A stretch of DNA of 64,000 nt from Druceiella hillmani. Lineage: Eukaryota; Arthropoda; Insecta; Lepidoptera; Hepialidae. Position 1 is the first letter of the stretch. Every line of letters starts with the position of its first letter. A program made the position numbers and the translations under genes. The stretch is from positions 6,748,501-6,812,500 of the forward strand of contig JAYKKI010000003.1 of NCBI GenBank assembly GCA_039881145.1. Reading direction: 5' to 3'. A model generated the notes under the pieces. That model did not search any database and had not been told where the DNA came from. It saw only the letters and a list, made by a program, of their open reading frames with translations. Below are positions 22,099 to 33,899 of the stretch, in pieces.

Positions 22099-23225
22099 AT
22101 AATCTACTGCATTTGGATCAAATGGAAAAAGGCCACACTTACGGAATCCATTTTTGATGGCTTCTTTCAGATATTCTTTACTTCGTACTTTTTTCAACAA
22201 TGGACAGAATGAAGATTTTGTCAATAAAGTAGCGTTTTGTGGATGTGAACACCAATCATGAACAGTTTTCGCCCATTTAGATTTTAGTGGTTTAAAAACG
22301 CTAACATCTGCATTGCATCAGATGCATCAGATGTGTTGTATTGGGTGGCAGAGCGTAAAAAATGATGGTATTTTCGTGACAGTATTTACTGAGCTTCATT
22401 GTCATGTGAGTTTTGTGGCCGTCGACAAAAACAAGCACTGGTTTTTTTCACTTTGTTTTCATCTATCCACTTGGATAGGCATTTAGATATATAATCGTAG
22501 AAAATGTCTGTCTTCATCTAACCAGTGTCAGATTTACCAAGGAAACAACCATCAGGCATGCTATTTATAACATCTTTGGGGGGTCTGATGTACGGGAAAA
22601 CTACACAGGGAGGTAAAATCTCGCCCTTAGCGGAAAAAAAGCTAAAACGGTGAATGCTTCCTTTTCTTTGCCCTTTACTATTTGGTATACATTTTTATAT
22701 CCTCGGGGTGCTATCACTTTTCCAGTTTTTGGGCAAAGCATGAAGTTTGCTTCGTCAACGTTTAGGGTCTTCTAAAACGTCGAGTGCTTGATTTTTAGTT
22801 AGGCAATCTGTGAGTTTCTCAAACCACTTTCTAATACTCTCTTCAGTGATTACTGCTCTTCCCTTTGAAATATATTCAGGTGTTCTCATTGAAAACATAT
22901 TGTTATGTCTGAAAAAAGAATTCATCCACTTCTTGCCTGGTCTTCCATTTACAAACGGATTGGGCCTGCCGTCTTCAATCATCATGTCCTGGACAGTATT
23001 AAATAAATTGTCAGGTTTCTTTCCGAAACCACAAGTTCCGCTTCTTCTAGTTTGTTGAGGACGGAGTCGGGACTCATTTTTCTAGGACCTTCAGGAACTC
23101 GAAGATGAAGTTTATCTACTATCTATTTTACTAGCTTCTCTAATTGGCATGCCATTTCTGATAGCGTCTAAAGCTTGGGTTAGTTTGTCTTCAGGATATT
23201 GTAATATGGGCCTCAAAAGAGACAT
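22080..23225 (-). pseudogene. pogo/Tigger-type DDE transposase remnant
   Basis: Minus-strand blocks in order: ILQYPEDKLTQALDAIRNGM (the helix-turn-helix start 'Y.pe.l..Al.ai+.G.s.r.Aa'), then NPFVNGRPGKKWMNSFFRHN, MRTPEYISKGRAVITEESIR and KWFEKLTDCL (open 22755-22985). The catalytic core follows: NVDEANFMLCPKTGKVIAP with the first Asp, VFVDGHKTHMTMKLSKYCHE with the second Asp, FYALPPNTTHL, VFKPLKSKWAKTVHDW, then FDPNAVDYS at the end. A third Asp is expected after PPNTTH..QP.D; there the sequence is scrambled by a local gcatcagat duplication (22314-22332). At least two stops or frameshifts are present. Both ordinary catalytic Asp residues survive, suggesting moderate age. Confidence 0.9.
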
Positions 23226-23870
23226 ACGGAACTGAAACAAATAAACAACGCCAAATAAAAAAAGTAGTACAAAAACTAAAACACTGGGTTTTTTTATGAA
23301 ATTATGTATGACATGGCTATACTAAAGTAAAGGGTGAATTTCCATTTGCTTTAAAATGATATCACTCCGATTTAAAAAAAAGCATAAAATCCAGTACTCA
23401 GCCGGGGGTGGCCGAACACTGGATAATGTACAAGAAACGCATACCCAGTAGTCAGCCACCTCGTTATTTAAATAACTATAGAGAAACTGTTCTATTACTT
23501 ATTTGATTTTGATGTGAAAAATGTAATTACAGTATATTTTAATAAAACATTACATAAAAGTTAATAAGAAATCGCAATAACTCACCTTTTTCTCGGACAC
23601 TTCCCACTAAGAAAATTTTGCCGCGCACGCCGCGTCTTGTCTCGACAAGTGACAACGTCGAAATGGACTCAGATTACTGTTTCTTGCAGCCACATAGCGT
23701 CATTGTGATGTTCTGAACCGACCAATAAGAAGGCAAAGCTTTTTTTTTAAAGTGACTTGATTGGTTAATTTCCAATAGAACGCTATTCCTATAGGTTATT
23801 AGCTGGAAAAGGCTGACTACTGGTGCGGGGCTGACTACTGGTGCCCGTACCCTAGTTGTAATCATGATTT
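23226..23870. repeat. 5' flank of the Tigger copy with ccagtagtcagcc repeats
   Basis: The word ccagtagtcagcc occurs at about 23447. Its reverse complement occurs twice in tandem at about 23811-23843 (ggctgactactggtgc, period about 18), and a related ccagtactcagcc lies at 23391. These look like terminal or subterminal repeats of the Tigger element. An exact TIR with a TA duplication was not established. Confidence 0.5.
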
Positions 23871-24615
23871 TTTTAACTTAGGTAATAGTTTAATTGCACA
23901 TTTTATTTATAATTTGTAAATAAACACTTGTTTGTCTCTGTATCAAAAAAAAGCTATGTTTTATGTTGTAAATCTTGGAAGAAAAAGTGAAGTTTGAAAA
24001 TACTTTTATTTTGGAGAAGAAAATGATAAAGAAGCTATTTGTATAGTTTGTTATTTATGACTTTCTTCCAAGTCAACAGTTTTAAACATAAAAAAAAACA
24101 TTTATCACAATTTGCCATTGTTTGGTTTTTTCAACATAGATTAATCAAATAAATATACTTGACATATATTAGTCAAATATGATTAAGACCCTCTTACAAA
24201 AATTATCTACACATTATCGCATTAAATTTGAACTAGTGGTTATCAAGCTGTAAACGGACTGTATATAGATAGTGTATATTTTATATAGATAGCGATTTTA
24301 GTATATTCCATAATAACCACTTTTATTCATGGAACATATTGTTCGAAAATGTATTATAGAAAAGTAAATTCTATAGTGCACAGTAACATATTACATTTTA
24401 ACAAGTAAGCATGTTAGATTATAGTTTAATGATTTTATTTGTTATAACACGTAAGGCAAAGTAACAGTTATTTGAACCTCTCATTAGAAGTTATATTAGG
24501 CCAATTGAAAAATTATTTCTTTTTTATATTATTAAAAAGAGTCTTTTAGGTTTTTGCCACATTTTATATTCTTTCATTAATGTTACTTTCATAATATAAC
24601 ATTTTTTTGTTATAG
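23871..24615. other. AT-rich sequence, possible intron
   Basis: No gene was recognised. It lies just upstream of the candidate exon at 24616. Confidence 0.4.
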
Positions 24616-24735
24616 GATAGTCAAATTTCATATCTTTTGAAGTCAATGTCGAAATGGTGCGATAAAGACAGTTTGCTGTTTTGCTCTCTCTGTACTTATT
24701 TGTGGCTTTTCGGGAAGTATGACACAATAGCAGAG
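24616..24735 (+). CDS. Candidate host-gene internal exon 2 (unknown protein)
   Basis: Exactly 120 nt between ttttttgttatag and gag|gtaagc, open in phase 0 and ending at a codon boundary. It encodes 40 residues including SYLLKSMSKWCDKDSLLF and CTYLWLFGKYDTIAE. It is phase-compatible with the exon ending at 14176. The protein is not recognised; leucine-rich helices of a repeat-type scaffold are possible but that is a guess. It is not compatible in phase with direct joining to the exon at 25401, so another exon would be needed between them. Confidence 0.4.
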
Positions 24736-25400
24736 GTAAGCATTTTTAATAATAGTGTTTGATGAATTCTGTAAGTATGATTATACAGCTTTTGCTAAAT
24801 TGAATAAGGAATAAGATGATTATAATCAATAAAATTGTTTCATATCTTATCCCATTTTCAATATACACTACTTAAACCTTAATGTAAGGATAAATTGTCC
24901 CGTAGTGCATGCACATCTTTTATTATATGACATCATCACAGCACTACAACGTCGTGTGGTGAACATTTTATTTGTCTCGGAATGTTGAACGACATGACTA
25001 ATTATTTCGTATCATGCATAAATCAAGTGTTTTTTAAAATGTTCTCTTTATTATAATGAGACATTTAAATGTAATAATTATCCAGAAAATTCAGAAAAAT
25101 ATTTTTAAAAACAAAATTGTCAAATTATTTTTCTGTAATAGGTTACAATTAAAAGAAATTGTTTGATTATTTTCATTTTATATATTCGAAAGAAATCCAA
25201 AAAATTCTTATAATAACAATTAATAATCGTTCTGTATATCGAGAGAAATATCTAGATTGACATATACCTACTAAGTTTTGCGAAGTATTGATTATTCTGA
25301 ATTTCAATATACTTAGTTTTATATATGCTGAAGACTATTTTTTAATGATCATTCAAGAGATTAATTAAACTTCTATTAAAATAGATTATATTTTTTCAAG
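24736..25400. other. AT-rich sequence, possible intron
   Basis: A missing exon of length 3n+1 would be expected here if the flanking exons belong to one gene; I could not find one with confidence. Confidence 0.35.
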
Positions 25401-25708
25401 ATTTAGAGAAAATTTTGAAATCGGGGAATAATTATAAAATGCTTTCGAAGATAAGAGGATTAGTGCAAAGACGTAAAAGGATGCAGGAAAACAGTGTCAG
25501 ACAGAAGACAAATGTTTCATCCTATGGCAATATGAGTTTTAATATATCAATGAATCAGTCCCGTATTTTTAAAGATAATGCACTTCCCACACCTCATTTG
25601 GAACCCGATATTGGTTTAGCTCGCGAAGGTGGCATTAGATTTTTCCAAAATGAAATGCATGTTATTGATTCGGTATTTTTGAAATTCAACATCCCTTTAA
25701 ATAATTGA
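25401..25708 (+). CDS. Candidate host-gene terminal exon (unknown protein)
   Basis: Acceptor ttttttcaag ends at 25400. The exon enters after one codon base and stays open to a TGA at 25706-25708. It encodes about 101 residues: LEKILKSGNNYKMLSKIRGL, a basic stretch VQRRKRMQENSVRQK, a serine/asparagine-rich part, then PTPHLEPDIGLAREGGIRFF and a hydrophobic end VIDSVFLKFNIPLNN. The composition looks like real protein rather than a chance frame, but I recognise no family. A Tigger-type MITE lies 172 bp downstream, in what would be the 3' UTR. Confidence 0.5.
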
Positions 25709-25880
25709 TGGTAATTTAATTTTGTTTAAAGTATAGTTTTGTAAGTTTTTTTTTGGGATATTTAGTTAATTTTGTTGTATTACACCCAATTTTTTCCCGC
25801 TTCCATTTAGAATGCGTCTGGTTTTTGACACAAAGCTAGATGTTTGTTTACTGGTTTTTTTACATTAACATTTACAAATA

Positions 25881-26455
25881 CAGTAGAACCTCGATAAATT
25901 AAGGACTTGGGGAAGTGTTATATAATTTGAGTTATCGAATTTTAACTTACTAAGGGTTTGAGTTGGAGAGGTTTTAATGGTTCATAATTCTACTTAGTGA
26001 GGTTCGTTTCTGTGCTGTTTGAGGATTATTATACATACATACATACATAAAGAGACAAGGTTAACTTCAAATGCTACTTTCAAATTTCACAATAACACTT
26101 TATTTACATTGAAAGGTATAGTTACATATTTAGTTTTATTTCATTTACATAAATAAATCTGTGATTTTTTTTTGTTCCAAACAATTCATACTTTCAACAT
26201 CAATTTATTTTCAATAGTGAATAAAGAAGAGAAAATATTGTCTTCTACGTTACTACATTGCTCATAAGTTGTTGAGGTCGTCAAAACATTACTTCAAGTT
26301 ATAGAGGTCTAATACCAGAATAATTCGTTTAAGTTATAGAGGCTTCATATTTTAAGTAAAAGAGGTTTTGGGTTATGAAGTGAAATGAATAAAATTTTTT
26401 TTTAATTTAAAGAGGTTATTACATTATTGAGGCTTAAGTTATCGAGGTTCTACTG
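25881..26455. mobile_element. Tigger/pogo-type MITE
   Basis: Perfect 17-bp terminal inverted repeats: cagtagaacctcgataa at 25881-25897 and its reverse complement at 26439-26455, flanked on both sides by TA. The CAGTAGAACCTCG terminus is the classic pogo/Tigger one. The right half carries repeated subterminal words of the type aagttatagagg (26297, 26331, 26354, 26404, 26436), likely transposase-binding repeats. There is no coding capacity, and the 575-bp length fits a non-autonomous element. A short (atac)n tract sits inside at about 26031-26048. Confidence 0.92.
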
Positions 26456-27375
26456 TATTTTCATTTATGCCTATAATAATGAGGTGTCAGAAAACCATCA
26501 ACCTAAAATGTACAGCTATTAGAGTAAAATGCGAGGTATTACATTTATTGTTTCCATGCTTGTAATTGGTTAGTTTGAAAATAATTTATTGTTGATACAC
26601 AACTGTAGTATTCTGTGATAATAAATATTAAACAAATATGATATCTGTTCTAATAATTTGTTTTATTGCCTTGAAATTTGAGATGAAAGTGGAAAAAGAA
26701 TTAATTTCTTTCCTATGTTAGAATAAAGAACTGAAGAAAAAATAGATACTGCCAACAGAGCAACGGAAATAAGTGATAATAGTAAATATTACTTACCTGT
26801 AAAATGGTTTTCTGTCACTTAGGTGATATTGTTTTATTTAATCAATGATACATTTTTTACAATTTATTGGTAGGCTTGTACAGCATTTTTGTTAGGTATA
26901 CATTAGATAAAAATAGTGTTCCATATTATTTTGTATTCCAAATTATTTTAGCTAAAAGTATTTGTCTATTCACGTTGGAATCTGACTTTGCATATTTCAT
27001 CAGCTTACATTTTTTCATCGCCGCTCTGTTCAATTTTAATAATGATATAAATTTCATAATTCATATGTAAATATTTTATTCAAAAATATTTGTGCCATTA
27101 TAATTATATACTTGTCAGACTGCTGTGTCTTCTGTACATTTTAGAAGTTTCCAAGTTTCAGTATCTAAGTTCTGTTTGAATGACAATGGTAGTGTTATTA
27201 TACAATTTTGTTTTGCTCTTTTATAATGCTGAATTAGTTGGAAAGTTTAACAGTGATTAATGCAAAAAGTGCTATAATGATTCCATTAGCTGTATGTAAT
27301 TATTATTAATAACTATATTTTCTAAACGGCATTATAAGTTTGATGGATGAAGTTACTTGTCTCTATAAACATATA
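26456..27375. other. Anonymous AT-rich sequence
   Basis: Contains a 67-codon frame (26867-27070) with no similarity or codon bias that I can defend. No gene is called. Confidence 0.45.
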
Positions 27376-28858
27376 ACCCCAATCCTACAGTGGGAAACGT
27401 GCTAAAAGGATGAATGGCTGATGGGATATCAGTTCTAAGCGCCAACCTCAATGGACCTGGCTAATATTGTTGTATAGCGCCTTAACATGAGAATGGGCGT
27501 CACCTCATGTGTAACCTGTTTTATCGACCCTACTCGTGAGAATAACAATGGAGTCAATTAATTAAAAACCATCAACTAAAGATAAGCCAATAAACAATCA
27601 ATGCAACAAGTCTTCCACTTCTCCTTATTCAATAGGACAAGATCGCATTCGCTGTCTAACCTAGATGACACAGCGGCCATGTAAGCTGATTCTGAAAATA
27701 ATGATTTTACAGTCGTAAGAAAAAGACAACGAGATACTGCAGGAAAGAACGTTTAATCAAAAAGGAGGACTAAAAAAATCTTTGAAATACTGGGACCGAG
27801 ATTTATAGCAGGCGGTGTAACGCTAAAAATACAAATTGGAGATCAAGACTGATAATCCCAAAAGGCAGGTAACTGCAAGCAGTTCTAAGTGAACTTCACT
27901 TGGATGTAGTATCGAGTGGTGAACCAACGTTCAGACCCAAGGAAAATCCCTGATCTAATAGGTTTCTGCATTATAGAGGGTATGCATCTGAAGCGTCTTC
28001 TCTGCTCATTTTCCTAAGATTTATCATCCGACCATAGTGTCGTAATTGTCGAAGTCAGGCAGAAGTTTATTTCTTCAAAGCCACCAGTTAAGACTACACA
28101 ACCATAAAACAAACTGGGAGCAGTTCCGCACTCTGGTGGACACTAAATTAAACACAAAACTACCTCTTAAATCTGAATACGAGTTTATGTCGGCAGTAGA
28201 ACACTTCAATGAATGTATCCAAAACGCCGCTTGGGGTAGCACACCGATTATTAAGAAACGTGAAAAATTGGAATGTACGACAATAATCAGAGAACTACTA
28301 ACCGAAAAATGAAGGGTTTGCAAAGTGGCAAACAACTAGATATCCAGCCGACAAAACCAGATTAAACCACCTCGTAGCTAAACTCAAACAGACACTACGA
28401 ACTAAAATAAACTAGAATGTATTTTATTTAAAAAATCTGGATGTTAAAGCTGCCGGTGATTATTTACTCTGGAAAGCCGTAAAACAATCCACCGATTCGT
28501 TAGAAGGATGGCACTTGGGTTAAAAGTGACACGGAGAAGGGTTAAGCTTACGCTTCACATCTTGAAGAAGTGTTCATACCGAATAGTATGGAAGATGTAT
28601 CAGAATCACATAATGAAAAAGTCCTTAAGTGCCTTGAATAATCGTTCCAACTCGATCTGCCTATTAAAAAGTTCACAAAAATGAGGTCTTAGTAGCAATA
28701 GCCGGAAAACCGCCTGAACAGCTGTCATCTTATCAACCTATTAGTCTGCTGTCTATTGTATCAAACGTTATGGAAATCCTCTTTTTAAAACGCTTGAATT
28801 TCGTAAAGGAGGAATTTCAAATAATTCCTGATCATCAATTTTGATTCGTTTCCTAGTT
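27376..28858 (+). pseudogene. Jockey-clade LINE, 3'-truncated copy A
   Basis: The 5' end (27376-27540) is homologous to the reverse complement of 32160-32340: the words cctacagtgggaa, gcgccaacctc and atgggcgtca are shared. ORF1 is reduced to short debris. ORF2 follows from the end of the endonuclease domain (LDVVSSGEPT, PDLIGF). The linker (28046-28440) has NKLGAV-like then EQFRTLVDTKLNTKLPLKSE, AVEHFNECIQNAAWGSTPII, WQTTRYPADKTRLNHLVAKL and AAGDYLLWKAVKQSTDSLEG. The reverse transcriptase start is GKPPEQLSSYQPISLLSIVS and IIPDHQF. About 100 residues normally lying between the linker and GKPPEQ are deleted near 28690. It stops at about 28858, where the opposite-strand copy begins. Confidence 0.88.
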
Positions 28859-31800
28859 TAACTTCGGGACAATTGCCTCTCCTCAACGTAAACGTGATGT
28901 GGGTTGATTTTTGTGCGCTGTGATTGCTTGTGATTTTTATGCAACCATGTGCACATTTTTTCCAGCAATACTTGGTGCTTGTTGCTGACAGAATCTGGAT
29001 GTTTGGCTTTTGCCAGATAAGCAACGTCATCATCATAAGTTGCGATGGTTACATCTATCGAGGTAGGGAGTTCGGAAATAAAGATATTATACAAGACTGG
29101 GCCCAGGACTGAACTTTGTGGGACTCCAGCTTCGATCGTGTGCAGACTAGATCTTACATCCCCTTTCTTTACCTGAAACTTTCTGTGAGATAGCTATAAT
29201 TGTTAACAATGAGTGTGGAAGCTTTTCCTTGACTTTACAGACATCTATTCCTTACAGACATGTATTCCATTTTCTCGAAGTCCTGGCTAATAGTGTGGTA
29301 CACGCGGTGAGCTTGCTCAATTGTGGAATGAAACTTTCTGAAGCCAAATTAATGTGCTGGGATAAAGTCACAATCGTCCATAAAGACTTTGAAGCTGGTC
29401 AAAAAGACCTTTAACAAAGTTTAGACAAGGCATGCGTAAGGTTAATAGATCGACACGATGAAGCTTCACATGCAGGTTTGCCAGGCTTATAAATTAGGAT
29501 TATCTGGGAGATCTTCCATAGAGCAGGCACAAACCCCGTTCTGAATACTGTGTTGAACAAGCAAGCTAGAAAAGTTAGGGCCTTTCTTGTTAATTCCTTT
29601 GGACCTTTGGGAATGATAAAGTCAAATCCAGGGGCTTTCTGTGGGTTTAGTGATTTTATTTCTTTGGTAATTTCTTTTGTGGACGTTTATCTGAGGGGCA
29701 AACATATTTGGAGAACATAGTTCAATATGGTGTCGATCGCATGGTTGTGTGCATATCTCTCATTTGCTTTGAAAACACTTGCCAGATGAGATGCAAAGAT
29801 CTCAGCCTTTTTACTGTCCGTTCTAGCTAAGATGTAACGTGATTTAATAGGAGGACTATGTTCTTGGTATAGTTTGCATCATCTTATTATTTGCAGTGTC
29901 TTCTGTGGCACGATTGCACTTCCTTTTGTCTGAGGGGTGACGAGACAAGTGCAATACCCGTCTTAAGCGACGCTTTTCTTCGACTATAAGTCTTGTATTG
30001 AGAGGTTGGAAATACAATGTTTTGAGACTTATTATTTCTGGTAAGTTGGTCCATCAGGCTACTTGGATTTAATTGGTGACGTGTTTGCATGCTTCCACCA
30101 CATTATCCTGAGTCTTCAAGGGAAGTTTTAGGTTTAGTTGACTATCCATGTAAGTCCTGAATCCATCCCAGTCAGTTCTATGGTTGTGAAGAGACTCTGG
30201 TTCTCTCGGGTGATAACTCTGCTGCTAACATTAAGAAAGACAGGAGTGTGATTTGACGATCCGTCAAGACTGCTCTCAACACTATCGTATCGACTACTCA
30301 TTCCCTTAGCAATAAAGAAATCCAGTAGTTCAGGCAGTTTGTTCCGATCAGAAGGCCAAGTAGGTGGGTTTACTTTTGGACCAAGATAGTAAGCGGTTGG
30401 TTTCCATTGAAACTTTCGGTGCTCGACCTCTGGTGGCCGAGCATCGTGAGCCTCAGAATGATATGTTTGGCATTCCAACCCTCCCCCCTCCAGAAATAAA
30501 TCGGGGACCAAGTGTTTGGAAGTACTGTGAGAATATATCCCGGTTATTCTTGGGGGACTATATACTGTAGAGAATGTGATTGCACCTGCACAATCTTCTA
30601 ACCAGACAGAGGTGGCTTGCAAGTATGCCGTCGAATATGCTTTTAAAAGTGAATGTTTCAAATTGCATTTAATGACGAGTGCGGTTCTTGCATGGGCACT
30701 GCCATCAGGGTGAGGAGTAGTGTAGATGTTGTAGCCCTTGATATGGAAGCAACTTCTTTCCCTAGCGTGAGATTTAAGTACAATGTCTAATCTATTTTTG
30801 TGAAGGATTTCTTCAAGTTCTAATATATTGGGATACCATTTATGTTCCATGTTGGAATGCGAAGGCATGTCATTTTGAGTCCATTTTGGAGATTACCTTT
30901 GTTAATAGGTTTAATAGTGTTTTTATTTTTTAGAGAAGTAAATCTATCTTTTCAGATTGTTTGGTCAGGATTTTTTCTTCGGATTTTTTCTTTTAGTTTG
31001 GTCAGGATTTTTTCTATTGGATTTTTTCTGTTGTAATTGAAATCATGTTTGATGAGATAGAGGATCCGGGTTATCTGCTCGTTCGACGGTGGTATGCTCG
31101 GAAGCTACGTTTGCGTAGGTTACATTATTTTGGTTGTTGTCTGGGGACTCCATGGATCCGTTGTTCGCCGCTTTGTAATTGGCAGGATGGTTGTACAAAC
31201 ATAAACTACACTTAGCAGGAATGTTTTGGTCTTTTTTTGGGCAGTCTGATATTTTATGTCTTTTGCTGCACTTAACAGATCTGTCTGGTCTCATACAATT
31301 ATTGTTTGGGTGGCCGTACTGCTAGCATCGTTAACATTGGACTATAGTTTTGGATTTCTGTGGGTCTTCTATTTTGATTCCTTAATAATAAATGTATTGG
31401 ATATCTTTAATAGGTTTATTGCAAGGACCTGGTTCTAAGTTAACAAAGAAAGATATGGGTTTTTTATCAGGACCGTATCGTGAGTTAATTAACTCTCCTC
31501 TGATTTTATTCCGTGTTTTTTTTTTTAATTTCTTCCACAATCGTTTTGTGGGGACTTGTATGGTGAATGTTTTTTAATATAATTCGGTAGTATTTCAAGT
31601 TTTGTGAATGTGTGCCCGATGAGGCCCTTTTGTTTGATGAAGTTCACTACTTTTTTGTAGTCTTCAGCCTCATTCACAATAACAGTTTTTATTTACTATC
31701 TTGAATGTAAAGTTTGAAAGGTTGATGACAGTTTCACTTAATTTGGAAAGTTCATTTATATCTTCTATTCCATATAGCATGATGGGTGATGGTTATTGGA

Positions 31801-32540
31801 GGGTTTGGGGTTGATTGGCTCCGGTTCATCAGCGGGAAAATCTTTAAATCTATTTTGTGTTTTGGTAGTTAGGGTCAGAGGGGAGTCGTAGATATTTTAC
31901 GTTTTTTGGATCCGGGTAGTCGTTGCCAGGGAGGTGGCATTTGTTCTGAATTAGGTGATTTTTTGTCTATTTGGTGGTGACTACATTTTTTAGTTAATTG
32001 TGCTTCTTGCTTCTATAGCTGCCATTGAGGTTCCATTGAAGGAATTAGTTATCGGTCTAGATTTCTATAAATCTTTGTGGAACACTTGTTAATGGTAATT
32101 TTTTTTCGGTTTTCTTTGGTCTGAGGTGGATTTTGATTTTGATGTGAATTTTTTCTCATTTTGATTCCCCCGAGTAGAGTCGATAAATCGTCACTCACAG
32201 GTTGACGCCCATCCCTGTGAGAAGGCTCTATACGGTTGAAGGTTGCCTGGTAATATCGAGGTTGGCGCTAGAGACTAGTTTCCCACTAGCCACTTAATAG
32301 TGTCCTTTCAGCACGTTCCCACTGTAGGATAGGGGTAATTTTTGATAGAGGTGTTCCTCCTCTTGGTCCAGACGATGAAGTCAAGACCACCGTTCCCACG
32401 AGATATTACCCCAGAGTTACGGGATGTGTAAATCACTTAATACTCCCACGCAGCAGAGTTTTTAGTCCTGCTTATTCAGATTACTTAACTGCCGCCTGAT
32501 ACTCGGCGTTGTTGCTCATTTAGCACCACCCAGATATGAT
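28859..32540 (-). pseudogene. Jockey-clade LINE, 3'-truncated copy B
   Basis: The 5' UTR lies at about 32160-32540. ORF1 (about 31040-32150) is badly broken but keeps zinc knuckles: YGHPNNNC-like, then RSVKCSKRHKISDCPKKDQ and AKCSLCLYNHPANYKA. The ORF2 endonuclease is open at 30134-30868: LDIVLKSHARERSCFHIKGY, TTPHPDGSAHARTALVIK, YLQATSVWLEDCAGAITFST, VYSPPR. The catalytic Glu of 'iSETH' is Lys and the final SDH reads SNH, so it is dead. The reverse transcriptase (28860-29700) has FNTVFRTGFVPALWKISQII, YKPGKP, AGVPQSSVLGPVLYNIFIS, then YDDD in place of YADD. It ends in HITFTLRRGNCPEVKLGNES. The C-terminus and 3' UTR are missing. A 37-38 bp duplication (tttggtcaggatttttt twice) lies at 30960-31034. 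Confidence 0.9.
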
Positions 32541-33899
32541 GATTACAGTGTAATTGTGATTACAGTGTAACTGATATCTTAAAATTTCATTAGATATTAT
32601 AAAGACCAGCATTCCGTTTCTGGGCGAAATACGTTATGCAAATTTATGTTACACATAGTTATTTCTTTCACTGATATTTAATTTTATCTGTATGTCGAAG
32701 TTTTATTAAAAGAGGCATAAGAACTTTTGTTTTGTTTTTAAAAAATTTGAGAAAATGTTTTGATATCTCTTTATATATATATACTTGTAAATAATTTTTT
32801 TTCGTTGTTTAGGAAATTTTATAACTTTTTTGAAAATGTAGGGTTGTAGATAGTTTTGCTCGAATTGTTAAGATACATATATTTGAAAAGTGTGTATACA
32901 GTTGATTACTTTTTAAATCTGTTTGAGCATAGTGAGTAGTTATAAATGAATACTTTGCAATTAATTGGCTTCACCAGTCTGAACAGTAGCAAAATACTGC
33001 TTGGTCGCGAACTCTCCATACCAACTGGTGGCTGGAGCTGGAGATCTGCGAACGCAACTACTTGACTAATCCAACTGTAAAAAAAATTATGTAACTAAAT
33101 ATCCGGTTTATTTATATGCAAAGAGAAACTGAAGTGTTAACTTAAATTTTAAAAAAATAAAAACTTTTTTAGGGCTTCATATTTTAAAACACAAAAATAT
33201 ATCTCTTATGTCTAATGCTGCAGTAACTTTATTTAGCTATTTGGTATAGATTTAGAAAATAGACGGCAATATAAAATTTGATAAAATGTAGGAAACATTG
33301 TCATGTAATTATAAATCAGTTCGATTACTGTAGTGAAAACCGTCTATCAGTAATTTGCGTCACATTTCGAATTGTACCTGTTACAATAAATTGTCATACA
33401 ATTTTACAGACGCGAGAACGCTTCAGTAAACAATGTTTTTTTTCAGAAAATTGAAGATAATATCCATAATCATTTGTAATTTTTTTTATACATACGATAC
33501 TTGCGCACATTGTTTAATGCCGCTCGGGGGACTAACCCGCGAACTGCTACGAAGACATCTAGCTGTCGCGCGAGATATTGTATATTATAATAAGTAATTT
33601 ATACGTAGCGAGTATTTCTTTTAATTGATTAGTTAAATAAAATGAAATATAACCAATAAAAATTTAATATGTAATATTATTAATGTACTCACTCATATTC
33701 TAGTTCTGCGGAAACCACTTAATCCATGACTTTTTTCACGTTTGTAAAGTATTATACAGAAAAGTCGTTTTAGTAATACTTACTTTACAAACAAGATTTA
33801 AAAATTCTACAAATTTAAAAATTTTATTAATTTTATATATAATGTTCATATCATATGTACATCACTTATTTGTTTAAGAAGTCTTAAAGGACATGTTCA
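32541..33899. other. Anonymous AT-rich sequence
   Basis: Starts with a short tandem duplication of gattacagtgtaa near 32540-32575. An imperfect inverted repeat lies at 33740-33754 / 33773-33791 (gtttgtaaag...ctttacaaac with a 4-nt insertion in one arm). No gene was recognised. Confidence 0.45.

Noticed and set aside
24524..24727. 67-codon minus-strand frame
   Set aside because: Overlaps the plus-strand exon candidate that has splice signals; no similarity of its own.
30364..30570. 68-codon plus-strand frame
   Set aside because: Antisense to the Jockey endonuclease domain.
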